The notes beneath the pieces are model-generated. The model had not been told where the DNA came from. It did no database searches and saw nothing but the letters and a program-made list of their open reading frames with translations. Below, piece after piece: positions 36,012-44,968 of a DNA stretch of 64,000 bases (the first letter of the stretch is position 1; each line of letters opens with the position of its first letter). The position numbers and the translations under genes are program-made. The DNA comes from CAYNFQ01 sp964396715. Its GTDB lineage: Bacteria > Patescibacteriota > Microgenomatia > Daviesbacterales > UBA10151. The stretch covers positions 124,001 to 188,000 of the forward strand of contig CAYNFQ010000001.1 in the NCBI GenBank assembly GCA_964396715.1, written 5' to 3'.

Positions 36012-36355
36012 AATCAGTATCCATAAGGTTGTTTATTTTGTTTCTTTCAATAGTATTGATTTATTATACTAATGGTAATGCCGGCAGTGAATCTTTTGGA
36101 AATATTCAATCTGCAATTTTGTCAGCAGGTTTGATTGTTGCAGTGTATTTACCTGCTAAGAGGCCTTTCATACTTCTCTTTGCCATTTTAATGTGGTCTG
36201 TTATGATAGGATTTTACCTGGTAGAAGCTCGGGATTATGCTTACTTTTTCGGCAGTATAGGTTTTGGGATAATATTTCTGGTAATCTTAACTTATGTTCC
36301 GGAACTTTTAAAAACAGGTTATATAGCCGATTTTCAAAAATGGTTCAAAGATTAA
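35993..36355 (+). CDS. small four-helix membrane protein, partner of giant copy 1
   Basis: 120 residues with four hydrophobic helices, roughly 10-28, 38-56, 58-78 and 84-104. It overlaps the end of the giant gene by 19 nt and the start of the next giant by 16 nt, so all three are translationally coupled. The last helix and tail (GSIGFGIIFLVILTYVPELLKTG) resemble the 109-residue protein at 39807, which occupies the same place after the second giant. No known family recognised. The position suggests a subunit or assembly partner of the giant. Confidence 0.8.
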   Translation: MAYQKIKSVSIRLFILFLSIVLIYYTNGNAGSESFGNIQSAILSAGLIVAVYLPAKRPFILLFAILMWSVMIGFYLVEARDYAYFFGSIGFGIIFLVILTYVPELLKTGYIADFQKWFKD

Positions 36356-39300
36356 CAAAATTTTTTTTCAATAATAATTTGAACAGTCATTTTTTTGCGT
36401 TATTTACGTTTTTTTTACTCAGTGTATTTCTTGTTTTCAGCTGGTTTAGACAAGGCTTAATTTACGGGGGAGGAGATGTTGGTTTGCAGACCTTTAATCC
36501 CCAAAGGATACTGGAAATCTCCCAATTTATCTGGTGGGAAGCAACCGCCCCCGGTATTCCGGTTCCCCAGGGTTTAACCGCCATACCATTCAATTTTGCC
36601 TTTTCTATTTTACAATCCATAGGTTTTAGCCCGTTTTTACTTCAGGCAAGCTTGTTTTTTCTTATACTTTTCTTCTGTGGTCTGGGAATGTATTTTCTTA
36701 TTTTATTTTTGTTTGGGGACAGGTATAAAATTTATGCAATTTTGGCGGGATTATTCTATATGGTTAATCCATACATGATGATTTCGGTTTGGCACAGGTT
36801 TGTCCACTCAACGTTCTTCTTTATTTCGGCTCTGCCTTTTTTAACTATTTTCTGGCTGAAGTGGATCAGGAACAAAAATCCGATATCACTCCTGATTTTT
36901 TTATTAATTAACCTTATTTCCTTGTATGCTTTCGGGACGATTGCCTATATTCTTACCCTCTGGCTTTTCCTTTTTCTAATCACTATTCCTGAAATAATTT
37001 TTTCCTGGCAAGGCCTAAAAAATTTTAAGAAAATATTGACGGTTTTTTTAGTAGGTTTCTTTTTTTGGGTTTTGACAAATGCCTGGTGGTTGGTGCCTAT
37101 ATTTAAAATCTCTCCGACTGCTTTGTCGGAGCAACACAGTAATGAAGAAACTTTATCTACACTAATAAATATAAGCAGACAAACTATACTTCCCTACTCA
37201 TTACAAATGATCAATCCTTTCTATTTATTTTACCAGCTGGATTTGGGGAAAAGTTACCAGAATGTTTTTATCCGTGTCCTCCCTTGGATTTTTGTTTCAG
37301 TTATTTTTATCGGATTAATAAGGGCTTTGTTCAATAAAGACATGGCAAGATGGACTCTGGTTTATCTTGCCGTAATATTTTTTGCCAAAGGCGCGGCTTC
37401 CCCCTGGGGTTTTATATATATCTTTGCCTTAAAATATTTTTTCCCCCTCGGGGTGCTGCGGAACCCGTTTGAAAAAATTGGTATTCTGTTACCTCTGGTA
37501 AGCACAATTTTATTTATCATTGGATTAAAATTTGTTTATGAAAGCCTAAGACATAAATTCAGCGTGAGGGTTGCAGCAGTTAGCCTGGTAGTTGTTTTTG
37601 GATCTGTTTTTATTTTTTGTTTGCCCTTATTCGGAGGGAGAATATTTGGTAGGTTTGATAAACCGGAATTTGTAAGTGTACCGCAATCTTATAAGGATGC
37701 GGATAATTGGATTAAATCCGACTATGAAAAGAATAAAAATCAAAATCCAGGCAAGATTTTACATTTGCCCCTGACAAGAGGTGAAAGCATTAATTATAAT
37801 TGGGAATATGGCTACAGCGGACTGGAATCCAGTGCATTATTCTTTACAGCCGCCCCTTCTATTTCTCACGGGTTCAATCTCAGGAGAACTGATGATTCTT
37901 TGACAACGCTTTATTATTCGCTTCGAAATAGTCATTTATTTGATCAGAATATTACAAAAAGACTCTTGAGTGATTTTAATATTGCCTACATTGTGTTGCA
38001 TAAAGATGTGAAATGGCAGGGTTCTGATTTGTACAATCCCGCAGAGACAGAGGAGGTTTTAAATAAATTAAATTTTATTAAACTTGAAAAAACCTTTGGA
38101 GATTTAATGATTTATAAAGTATTGGAAGAGAATTTTAATCCGAAGATTTTCATAAGCGGAAACTATCACATAATTTATCCTCCCAATACTTTTAGCGTAC
38201 AGCCCTGGATAGAAGCGTCAGGTAGTTCCATCATAACTTCCGTAGATATTGAAGATAATCGAAAATTGGAGGAATTTTCCCGAAGCACTACAATTTTTTC
38301 TAAAAGCTCCTTTGTTTATACAGAGGCATCATCTTCTTCAATTGTGTCAACTATAAATGCATTGGTTTCCAATCCGGCAAGTAAAGACTTATGGTTAGAT
38401 TCATTAATTAAAATCAGGCCGATTTTGAAACAAAATGGTGAGATCCAGGCAGAAGAATTTAGCAGTCAAATAATTTATGCCAGTGAAAAAATTTTAAAAA
38501 TAATGAGAGGATTTGCTTTAGAGAAAAATGATCCTTCCCCAAAAGAGGTAGACGATTATGGTCAAATAGTTAAAAACCTCTTTTCTGCCAATACCTACAG
38601 TCCCAGACTACAACTTTACGCTAACAGTACACAGCTCAGTCAGATATTCCAGATTCATTTATACATTCTCAAAATAATTTCTGAAATAACCCAATCAGAA
38701 ACCAGAAACAATTTGATAAGGGTTTTAGATCTGTTAAAAGAAAATTTATCCAGAAATAATCTTATTCCCGATTCTTCGGAGATGCAGGCTATCTCATCAA
38801 GAAGAGATGTTTATAAATTTGAAGTGCCTTATGATTCGGATTACAAAATTATCCTTGCATTTTCCAAGGACAAATCTATTTATCAAAATAAATTAGATAA
38901 GCTATTTTTTATCCTTGACGGTAAACCACTTAATTTTAAGGGAGAGGTAGAAAATGACCTAATTTCATTTGGTCCTGTATCCATTGCAAAGGGGTCACAC
39001 ATGATTAGTTTTCCGGTCCTTTTATCGGATAATTTATCAGTTATCGCTAATTTTATTAAGGGGGGGGAGGTTAATTTATCAGATGATGGTAATTTTTATC
39101 TTAAGGGGGCTGACACTAATTTAAGCTTTCTAGAAAGTAGAATAAACAATACTTTTGGACAAGACATATTTAAAGTAAACTTCGATGTAAAAGTAGAAAA
39201 AGGAAACGGTTTTAATTTTCAACTTTTGCAGGATACGGACACCATTGATCAAACCGGCCAGCCGAATTTGGCAATAAATCAGAAGATTTTCCAACCGGAG

Positions 39301-39810
39301 GGAACAGATTGGCTAGAGTATGATTTTTTTCTGCCGCCTCTCAGGTTTAATACGGATACTGTTGCCATAAGATTTGTAGCTAATTCTCCCATAAAAGTAA
39401 GAAATTTAAAAATTGAGAGAGTATTTAACGGAGACGTTTTTTTAAGGGATATTAAATCTTTTAATAAGATAAATGATAAAGGAGCGGGTAAGGTAGATTT
39501 CTATCAAAAAAACCCTGCCCTTTACAGAGGTAAGATTTATTTGGATAAACCATCCTTTATAATATTTTCAGAATCTTTTCATCCCGGTTGGAAATTAGTT
39601 TTATCTAAACAGGGCAAAGATTATATTCCTACCATTCATACAATGGCAAACCTTTATGCAAATGCCTGGTATATTGATAAAGACGGCGAATATGATTTTA
39701 AGCTGGAATTTGAACCTGAAAGAATAGTGAAAATTGGCTCTCTATTGGCATTAGCAGGTTATTTGAGTCTTATAATCTATATTATCTTAAAAAATAGAAA
39801 AAATAGATGA
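36340..39810 (+). CDS. AftD-like giant GT-C membrane glycosyltransferase, tandem copy 2
   Basis: 1156 residues from ATG 36340; the frame is open to 36193, but the family starts here. Motifs parallel copy 1: GGGDVGLQTFNPQRILEI, WWEATAPGIPVPQG, NPYMMISVWHRFVH, RNPFEKIGILLPL, GKILHLPLTRGE, NWEYGYSGLESSALFF, YIVLHKDVKW and the terminal GWKLVLSKQG...NLYANAWYI block. The outside regions near 700-950 differ most, as expected if the copies now have different acceptors. It overlaps its own small membrane partner gene by ATGA. Confidence 0.85.
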   Translation: MVQRLTKFFFNNNLNSHFFALFTFFLLSVFLVFSWFRQGLIYGGGDVGLQTFNPQRILEISQFIWWEATAPGIPVPQGLTAIPFNFAFSILQSIGFSPFLLQASLFFLILFFCGLGMYFLILFLFGDRYKIYAILAGLFYMVNPYMMISVWHRFVHSTFFFISALPFLTIFWLKWIRNKNPISLLIFLLINLISLYAFGTIAYILTLWLFLFLITIPEIIFSWQGLKNFKKILTVFLVGFFFWVLTNAWWLVPIFKISPTALSEQHSNEETLSTLINISRQTILPYSLQMINPFYLFYQLDLGKSYQNVFIRVLPWIFVSVIFIGLIRALFNKDMARWTLVYLAVIFFAKGAASPWGFIYIFALKYFFPLGVLRNPFEKIGILLPLVSTILFIIGLKFVYESLRHKFSVRVAAVSLVVVFGSVFIFCLPLFGGRIFGRFDKPEFVSVPQSYKDADNWIKSDYEKNKNQNPGKILHLPLTRGESINYNWEYGYSGLESSALFFTAAPSISHGFNLRRTDDSLTTLYYSLRNSHLFDQNITKRLLSDFNIAYIVLHKDVKWQGSDLYNPAETEEVLNKLNFIKLEKTFGDLMIYKVLEENFNPKIFISGNYHIIYPPNTFSVQPWIEASGSSIITSVDIEDNRKLEEFSRSTTIFSKSSFVYTEASSSSIVSTINALVSNPASKDLWLDSLIKIRPILKQNGEIQAEEFSSQIIYASEKILKIMRGFALEKNDPSPKEVDDYGQIVKNLFSANTYSPRLQLYANSTQLSQIFQIHLYILKIISEITQSETRNNLIRVLDLLKENLSRNNLIPDSSEMQAISSRRDVYKFEVPYDSDYKIILAFSKDKSIYQNKLDKLFFILDGKPLNFKGEVENDLISFGPVSIAKGSHMISFPVLLSDNLSVIANFIKGGEVNLSDDGNFYLKGADTNLSFLESRINNTFGQDIFKVNFDVKVEKGNGFNFQLLQDTDTIDQTGQPNLAINQKIFQPEGTDWLEYDFFLPPLRFNTDTVAIRFVANSPIKVRNLKIERVFNGDVFLRDIKSFNKINDKGAGKVDFYQKNPALYRGKIYLDKPSFIIFSESFHPGWKLVLSKQGKDYIPTIHTMANLYANAWYIDKDGEYDFKLEFEPERIVKIGSLLALAGYLSLIIYIILKNRKNR

Positions 39811-40136
39811 AAAAAATGTTGCTTAAAACTTTTTTTGTAATAATGTCTTTTTTTATCTTTTGGTGGCTGGAATCCGGCTTGAAAATAGAAGAAATTAGCG
39901 CAATTATTAAGCCTTTAATATTTGCCCTCTCAGTTTCAATGACTTTTTCAATTAAACTTCGAAGGTATTTATTATACATAAGTTTCTTGTTTTATTGTCT
40001 GATGATTTTTCTATATTTAATTTGGCAAATAAGCTTAGCAAACCTTGCAGGAAGTTTAGGAATTGGGATACTGGCTATCTTGATATTTAGCTATTTTGGT
40101 GATTTTGTAAAAAGGGGTTTTGTTGAGAAGCTATGA
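39807..40136 (+). CDS. small four-helix membrane protein, partner of giant copy 2
   Basis: 109 residues with four helices at about 6-24, 30-48, 52-72 and 76-96. The helix-4 sequence GSLGIGILAILIFSYFGDFVKRG parallels GSIGFGIIFLVILTYVPELLKTG of the protein at 35993. It begins in an ATGA overlap with the giant and ends in an ATGA overlap with a 29-residue ORF. No family recognised; a role with the giant transferase is inferred from repeated gene order. Confidence 0.8.
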   Translation: MKKMLLKTFFVIMSFFIFWWLESGLKIEEISAIIKPLIFALSVSMTFSIKLRRYLLYISFLFYCLMIFLYLIWQISLANLAGSLGIGILAILIFSYFGDFVKRGFVEKL

Positions 40137-40222
40137 AATACCTATTCTCACTTATTTTATTTTTTCTGATAGTAGCATCGGTATTTTTTTATATTTTGGG
40201 GGTTAGATTTAAGAAAAAATGA
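40133..40222 (+). CDS. 29-residue single-helix small protein
   Basis: ATG 40133 opens a 29-codon frame with one hydrophobic helix (MKYLFSLILFFLIVASVFFY) and a basic tail (VRFKKK). It starts in ATGA with the preceding small membrane gene and ends in ATGA with the following giant gene, so translation would pass through it. The double coupling and the membrane-like composition support a real product; otherwise it may be only a coupling leader. No homologue recognised. Confidence 0.55.
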   Translation: MKYLFSLILFFLIVASVFFYILGVRFKKK

Positions 40223-42903
40223 AGAAAAGAATTGCCTTAATGTTTTTTCTGATCTTACCCTTTTTTTGGATTTTTTGGTTACCTGGCCCTAGGGTGGCAA
40301 CAGATTATCACCTGACCACAAAGGAAACCCAGCTGGATAACCTGTTTCCCTGGATCTGGAGAGAAACCAGTGTGGCAGATGGTTTGGGGGAATATACTGC
40401 TATTACTCTTTGGTCACAGCCGCTTCATTCATTTTTCGCCAGTCTATATCAGATTAATTTACCTTTTTCATTTTTGACAAAGCTGCTTGTCGGATTAATT
40501 ATCCTGCTTAGTATTATTTCCATGCTCAAGCTTTTAGATTATTTGAAAATTAAAAGTCCGTATCAAGAAGTTGGTGTAATTTTTTACATATTAAATACAT
40601 TTTTTTTACTTCTCCTTGACGGTGGACAGTTGGCCTTGACACTTGCTTACGCAGTTTTTCCTCTCTCGGTTTATTGTTTTCTGCTACTCATGCAAACAGC
40701 AAATTTGAAAAGAAGACTTTTATTTGCTTTCAGCGTCCTGGCAATTTCCATATTTGATATCAGGATTGTTTATTTGCTGTTTATGGTCTGTGCCATTTTT
40801 GTCCTGTTTAAATTTTTTTTATCACCTTCAAAAAAAGAAGTTGTTTTAGTTTTTAAAGAGGTTTTACTATCAGCAATATTTACCATACTGATAATTTTTC
40901 CCTTTCATGCTTACTGGATACTACCTGCTTTAGTTGTTAAGACACCACAGTTGCCGCAGACTTATGAGAGAGTTTCCCAGATAGATTTTTTAAGCTTTTC
41001 CACACTGCTTCATTCCCTAATTTTGAATCAGCCCCACTGGTATAAAAATATCTTTGGTAAAATATCAGAGGTAAGTTTTGAGTTTTTGCTGATTCCCGCA
41101 ACAGCTTTTATCTCTTTAGCCCTAGTTAGGAGAAATACCCAGGTTGCTTTCTGGTCACTTATTGCAATCTTGGGAATTTTTCTCTCCAAGGGTTCAAATC
41201 CACCCCTGCCTCAAATTTATTCTTATCTTTTTGCCAGCATTCCCGGATTTTCAATTTTCCGTGATCCTGCCAAATTTTATTTTCTAATTTGTATCGCGTA
41301 CACAATATTAATAGGATTTTCTCTTCAGGCGATGGGTAAGTTAGCAAAAATTATCCCATTTGTTTTTCTTTTGTATATAGTCTGGCTTGCCAGGCCGGTA
41401 TATCTTGGACAAATGAGCGGACTATTTTCCTTCCCATCTTTTGAAAAAGAATTTAATTTACTATCAGAGGTAATAAAAGAAGACAAACAATTCTCCCGGG
41501 TTTTCTGGATTCCCAATTCAGCACCTTTAGGTTATGTTGGTCCCAATCACCCGCAAGTTGAAGCTTCCAGGTTATCTAAAAAAAGGCCTTTTGCCGCAGC
41601 AACAGTAGGAACTTATGAGACATTTAATTTCTTAAGAGAGGCACCTTTCATGGGAGAAATTTTTGATGTGTCGGGGATTGGATATATTGCATATCCCTAT
41701 ATAGACAAACAAAGGGAGGAGGCGGATTTTGATAAAGAAAAATATTACTACACATTTTTAAATCAACTGTCCAAACTTCCCTGGGTTTCCAAAGTTGAAT
41801 ATTCGGGTATGCCGCTGCTTAAAGTCAAAAATCACCAGGATAAATTTTTTGTTACGGGAAATACCTGGTGGATAATAGGGGATGATAGTTTATATAAAGA
41901 GTCAACCAAAAGTGCTACGCTTAAATTATCCAAAAACAGTTTGATTTTTACCGAAGAGCATGCGGGTTTGGGGAAAAGACTGGATGAGGTTTCGGATGCC
42001 AAAATTATACTGAATAAAAAAAGCAACATAGACCTTGCAGCAAGTTTTATTGATGCCTCAAAACTTTTTTTTCCGGCAAAAAGCCTTAATTTCAGTCCCG
42101 ATGAATCAGGTTGGTGGAAAAGGGAGGCGGTGGATTTGGTTTGGTGGAGAGATTTTTTACAAAACAAATACGGGATAGATAATAAGGATTTTGATTTAGG
42201 AGGAGGATGGGCGGTGGGGGAAGGGTATTCAAAGTTCAAAGTTCAAAGTTCAAAGTTCAAAAAGGACAATATTTTGCTGGCAAGAGTAATGGAAAGTTCC
42301 AGAAGTGGGAATTTGAAATTTTATCAAGACAATCAACTAATCGGGGAAGTGGGAACTAAAATTAACGGAGATGCCAATGTTAGATGGTTTGAAGTAGGGG
42401 AGTTAAGTGGAAATGGTAGCGGGATTGCTATAGAGTCCACAGGAGATATTAATGTGGTTAATACATTGGCAGTTTTGGACAAAAACGACTGGGATAGTTT
42501 AAAGGATAAAGCCGATAAGCTGCAGGGGAGAGTGGTAAGTTTTGATGACAAGAGTATACAAAATGTAACCGGCTCCATGGTTTCTTACCGGAGGATAAAC
42601 CCCACTAAATATATTGTAAATATAGACGGTTTAACAAAGCCGTCATTGTTAGTATTTTCCCAAAATTATGATAGTTTATGGAAGATGAGTGGTCAGACTC
42701 CCCTGCCACGTTCAGCTAACATGAACGTGGCTCTGCCGGTGTATAGTTTGCTGAATGGATTTAGAGTGGAACAGGACGGAGAGTATATTGTTGAATTTGA
42801 GGCGCAAAAGTATGTTTATTTAGGGTTAGCAATCTCCATAATGACTTTGCTTACAATAACTTTTCTACTCATCTTAGGCACCAGGAGATCATCTAGGCTA
42901 TAA
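40219..42903 (+). CDS. AftD/YfhO-like GT-C membrane glycosyltransferase, fourth paralogue
   Basis: 894 residues. The N-terminal membrane half has the acidic loop PGPRVATDYHLTTKETQLDN and a helix FRDPAKFYFLICIAYT, equivalent to the RNPFEKIGI helix of the other giants. The outside half ends in SLWKM...LLNGFRVEQDGEYIVEFE, the YfhO-like terminal block, and a last helix near 870. Two DNA insertions are visible inside it: a heptamer array encoding SKFKVQSSKFKK (about 671-682) and a hairpin encoding PRSANMNVA (about 830-838). It ends the giant-protein block; a Wzx gene follows. Confidence 0.83.
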   Translation: MKKRIALMFFLILPFFWIFWLPGPRVATDYHLTTKETQLDNLFPWIWRETSVADGLGEYTAITLWSQPLHSFFASLYQINLPFSFLTKLLVGLIILLSIISMLKLLDYLKIKSPYQEVGVIFYILNTFFLLLLDGGQLALTLAYAVFPLSVYCFLLLMQTANLKRRLLFAFSVLAISIFDIRIVYLLFMVCAIFVLFKFFLSPSKKEVVLVFKEVLLSAIFTILIIFPFHAYWILPALVVKTPQLPQTYERVSQIDFLSFSTLLHSLILNQPHWYKNIFGKISEVSFEFLLIPATAFISLALVRRNTQVAFWSLIAILGIFLSKGSNPPLPQIYSYLFASIPGFSIFRDPAKFYFLICIAYTILIGFSLQAMGKLAKIIPFVFLLYIVWLARPVYLGQMSGLFSFPSFEKEFNLLSEVIKEDKQFSRVFWIPNSAPLGYVGPNHPQVEASRLSKKRPFAAATVGTYETFNFLREAPFMGEIFDVSGIGYIAYPYIDKQREEADFDKEKYYYTFLNQLSKLPWVSKVEYSGMPLLKVKNHQDKFFVTGNTWWIIGDDSLYKESTKSATLKLSKNSLIFTEEHAGLGKRLDEVSDAKIILNKKSNIDLAASFIDASKLFFPAKSLNFSPDESGWWKREAVDLVWWRDFLQNKYGIDNKDFDLGGGWAVGEGYSKFKVQSSKFKKDNILLARVMESSRSGNLKFYQDNQLIGEVGTKINGDANVRWFEVGELSGNGSGIAIESTGDINVVNTLAVLDKNDWDSLKDKADKLQGRVVSFDDKSIQNVTGSMVSYRRINPTKYIVNIDGLTKPSLLVFSQNYDSLWKMSGQTPLPRSANMNVALPVYSLLNGFRVEQDGEYIVEFEAQKYVYLGLAISIMTLLTITFLLILGTRRSSRL
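42228..42262 (+). repeat. heptameric tandem repeat inside the fourth giant gene
   Basis: Four perfect TTCAAAG units and a fifth ending TTCAAAA. The array encodes FKVQSSKFK. The forward unit has no stop in any frame; the reverse complement (CTTTGAA) does. Confidence 0.93.
42706..42730. repeat. perfect hairpin inserted in coding sequence
   Basis: Arms CCACGTTCA (42706-42714) and TGAACGTGG (42722-42730) with the 7-nt loop GCTAACA. It adds PRSANMNVA where the paralogous giants have unrelated sequence of different length. The loop shares GCTAAC with the other strand of the hairpin at 61938. Confidence 0.85.
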
Positions 42904-42904
42904 T
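42899..42904 (+). promoter_or_regulatory. -10 box before the flippase gene
   Basis: TATAAT overlaps the stop codon of the preceding gene and ends 8 nt before ATG 42913. This allows a separate, nearly leaderless transcript for the assembly block. Confidence 0.4.
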
Positions 42905-42912
42905 AAGTTAAT

Positions 42913-44175
42913 ATGCTCAGGACGATCTTAAAAACAGCTACTTTGAGACAATCGAGTATTACTTTTGTAGGGACAGTTTTAAATGGGTTTTTGGGAGCAC
43001 TGTTCTACATAGTTATCGCCAGAATTTTGGGGCCCGCGGAATTTGGCTTACTCACTATCTCCATTACCACCTTAACACTGATTGCCGACATTTCTGATAT
43101 AGGTACCAATACCGGCTTAATCAGATTTGTTTCTGCCAATTTAGTATCCAGTAAAGATAAGGCATTAAGGTTTTTAAGACTCAGTTTAGAGGTAAAATTT
43201 TTAGTTTGGGCAGCAGTCTCGGTAATAATTTATTTTGCCTCACCATTTTTAGCAGAAATGGTATTTCATAAAGAAGAACTGGTTACTCCTCTTCGTCTAG
43301 CGGTCATCGGTGTAGGGGGAGCCCTTCTTTTTACATTTGCTACCTCTTCACTTCAGGCTTATCAAAGATATTTTCTGTGGAGTACAATTAATATTTTGAC
43401 CAATGCCTTAAGACTTATTTTAATAATTATCTTAGGTACTTTTATACATCTTAATATTGAAAATAGTTTGCTTATTTATATTACTTTACCTTTTTTTGGT
43501 TTTTTTGTTGCCCTATTTTTTCTACCAGCTAGAGAAATTTTAAGAAGTAAAAATGAATTCAGTTTAGCAAAGGAGCTTTTTCAATATAATATCCCGGTGG
43601 CGATTTTTACAGTGATCGCAGCTTTCTCAGCCAGATTAGATATCTACTTAAACGCTGCTCTACTGAGCGCCCATAAGGTAGGTATTTATGGAGCAGCCAC
43701 TCAACTGGTTCAGGTGATGCCGCAACTGGTATCGGCTATTGGATTGGTTGCTGCGCCCAAATTTGCCAGCTTTCAAAACGATGAACAGATGTTAGTGTAT
43801 TTAAAAAAACTACAGCTTTTAGTGACAGGGTTATGCTTAGCAGGAATTCTATTCATCCCTTTTGTTATTTACCTGATACCGCTGCTTTTCGGAACCCAAT
43901 ATCAGGAGGCAATATTACCCTTTATATTTTTATTTTTTGCTATGTTAGTATTTCTTTTCTCAGTACCCGTTCATAACAGTGTGATTTTTTATTTTGGCAG
44001 ACCGGATGTTTTCATCTGGGTTTCCATAGGACATTTATTAATAATCGGGGGGTTAGGGTATTTGATGATTTCCAACTTGGGAATGGTGGGAGCATCGATT
44101 ACAGTACTGATAGGAACAACTTTTAACTTTTTATATCCATTAGCGTGGATGCTTTTGAAGTTAAGGAAAAAATAA
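42913..44175 (+). CDS. Wzx-type polysaccharide flippase (MOP superfamily)
   Basis: 420 residues with about twelve helices. The N-terminus has QSSITFVGTVLNGFLGALFYIVIARILGPAEFGLL, the standard start of PST/Wzx transporters, and the C-terminal half has FLFSVPVHNSVIFYFGRPD. Wzx proteins flip undecaprenyl-diphosphate oligosaccharides across the inner membrane. It opens the glycosyltransferase block that ends with the initiating enzyme at 61979. The number of charged residues in the helices fits a glycan carrier, but the exact substrate is unknown. Confidence 0.92.
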   Translation: MLRTILKTATLRQSSITFVGTVLNGFLGALFYIVIARILGPAEFGLLTISITTLTLIADISDIGTNTGLIRFVSANLVSSKDKALRFLRLSLEVKFLVWAAVSVIIYFASPFLAEMVFHKEELVTPLRLAVIGVGGALLFTFATSSLQAYQRYFLWSTINILTNALRLILIIILGTFIHLNIENSLLIYITLPFFGFFVALFFLPAREILRSKNEFSLAKELFQYNIPVAIFTVIAAFSARLDIYLNAALLSAHKVGIYGAATQLVQVMPQLVSAIGLVAAPKFASFQNDEQMLVYLKKLQLLVTGLCLAGILFIPFVIYLIPLLFGTQYQEAILPFIFLFFAMLVFLFSVPVHNSVIFYFGRPDVFIWVSIGHLLIIGGLGYLMISNLGMVGASITVLIGTTFNFLYPLAWMLLKLRKK

Positions 44176-44176
44176 A

Positions 44177-44968
44177 ATGAAAATATTTGCCAACACCATA
44201 GTTAATAATGAGGAAAATTTTATCTGGTTTGCAATCATGAGTGTAGTGGACTTTGTTGATAAAGTTCTGGTTTGGGATACTGGCTCAACAGATAAAACTG
44301 TGGAGATTATCCAGGAAATAAGAAAGCTTAAAGGGGATAAGGTAGATTTTAGGGAAGTGGGTTCGGTAGATAAATACCAGTTTACAAAGATGAGACAAGC
44401 CATGCTTGATGAGTCCAATTGCGACTGGCTGCTGATTTTAGACGGTGATGAAATCTGGTGGGAAGATTCAATAAGGAAAGTAGTGAATGAGATTAAGGAA
44501 AATGGTTTAAGGATAGAGGGAATAGTTGTGCCGTTTGTAGTCCCGATTGGTGATATTTATCATTTTCAAAAAGAGTCGGCCGGGCAATATCAGCTGTTGG
44601 GACGCAAGGGGCACCTAAGTTTGCGGGCAATTAACAAAAAAATCCCAGGATTGCATGTAGATTGGCCTTATGGAAAGGAAAGTTATCTGGATATGAATAA
44701 TAAACCTATCCAGCAGAGAAAAGGAATGATCTTCCTGGATGCTCAATACTTACATGTGACTCATTTAAAAAGGTCAAGTTCAAAAAGATTTCCTGACAAA
44801 TTCAAATTTGAATTAGGAAGCAGTAAAAAAGATTTTAAATACCCGGAGGTTTTTTATAATGATACCCCCCTTTTTGTATCTTCACCCTGGATAAAGATAT
44901 CCGGACAGGATCTTATTAAATCTCAGATATTGACACCTTTAAGGAAGATAAAAAGAAAATTTATATGA
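44177..44968 (+). CDS. family 2 glycosyltransferase
   Basis: 263 residues. It starts MKIFANTIVNNEENFIWFAI, with VWDTGSTDKTVEII (near 33-46) and the metal motif LLILDGDEIWWEDSI (near 85-99), as in WaaE-like GT2 enzymes. The C-terminal region has an acceptor loop with HVTHLKRSSSKRFPDK. The gene starts one nucleotide after the flippase stop and ends in ATGA with the methyltransferase. No transmembrane segment is evident. Confidence 0.87.
   Translation: MKIFANTIVNNEENFIWFAIMSVVDFVDKVLVWDTGSTDKTVEIIQEIRKLKGDKVDFREVGSVDKYQFTKMRQAMLDESNCDWLLILDGDEIWWEDSIRKVVNEIKENGLRIEGIVVPFVVPIGDIYHFQKESAGQYQLLGRKGHLSLRAINKKIPGLHVDWPYGKESYLDMNNKPIQQRKGMIFLDAQYLHVTHLKRSSSKRFPDKFKFELGSSKKDFKYPEVFYNDTPLFVSSPWIKISGQDLIKSQILTPLRKIKRKFI

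Noticed and set aside
36193..36339. N-terminal extension of giant copy 2
   Set aside because: It is out-of-frame sequence inside the small membrane gene and lacks any family resemblance.
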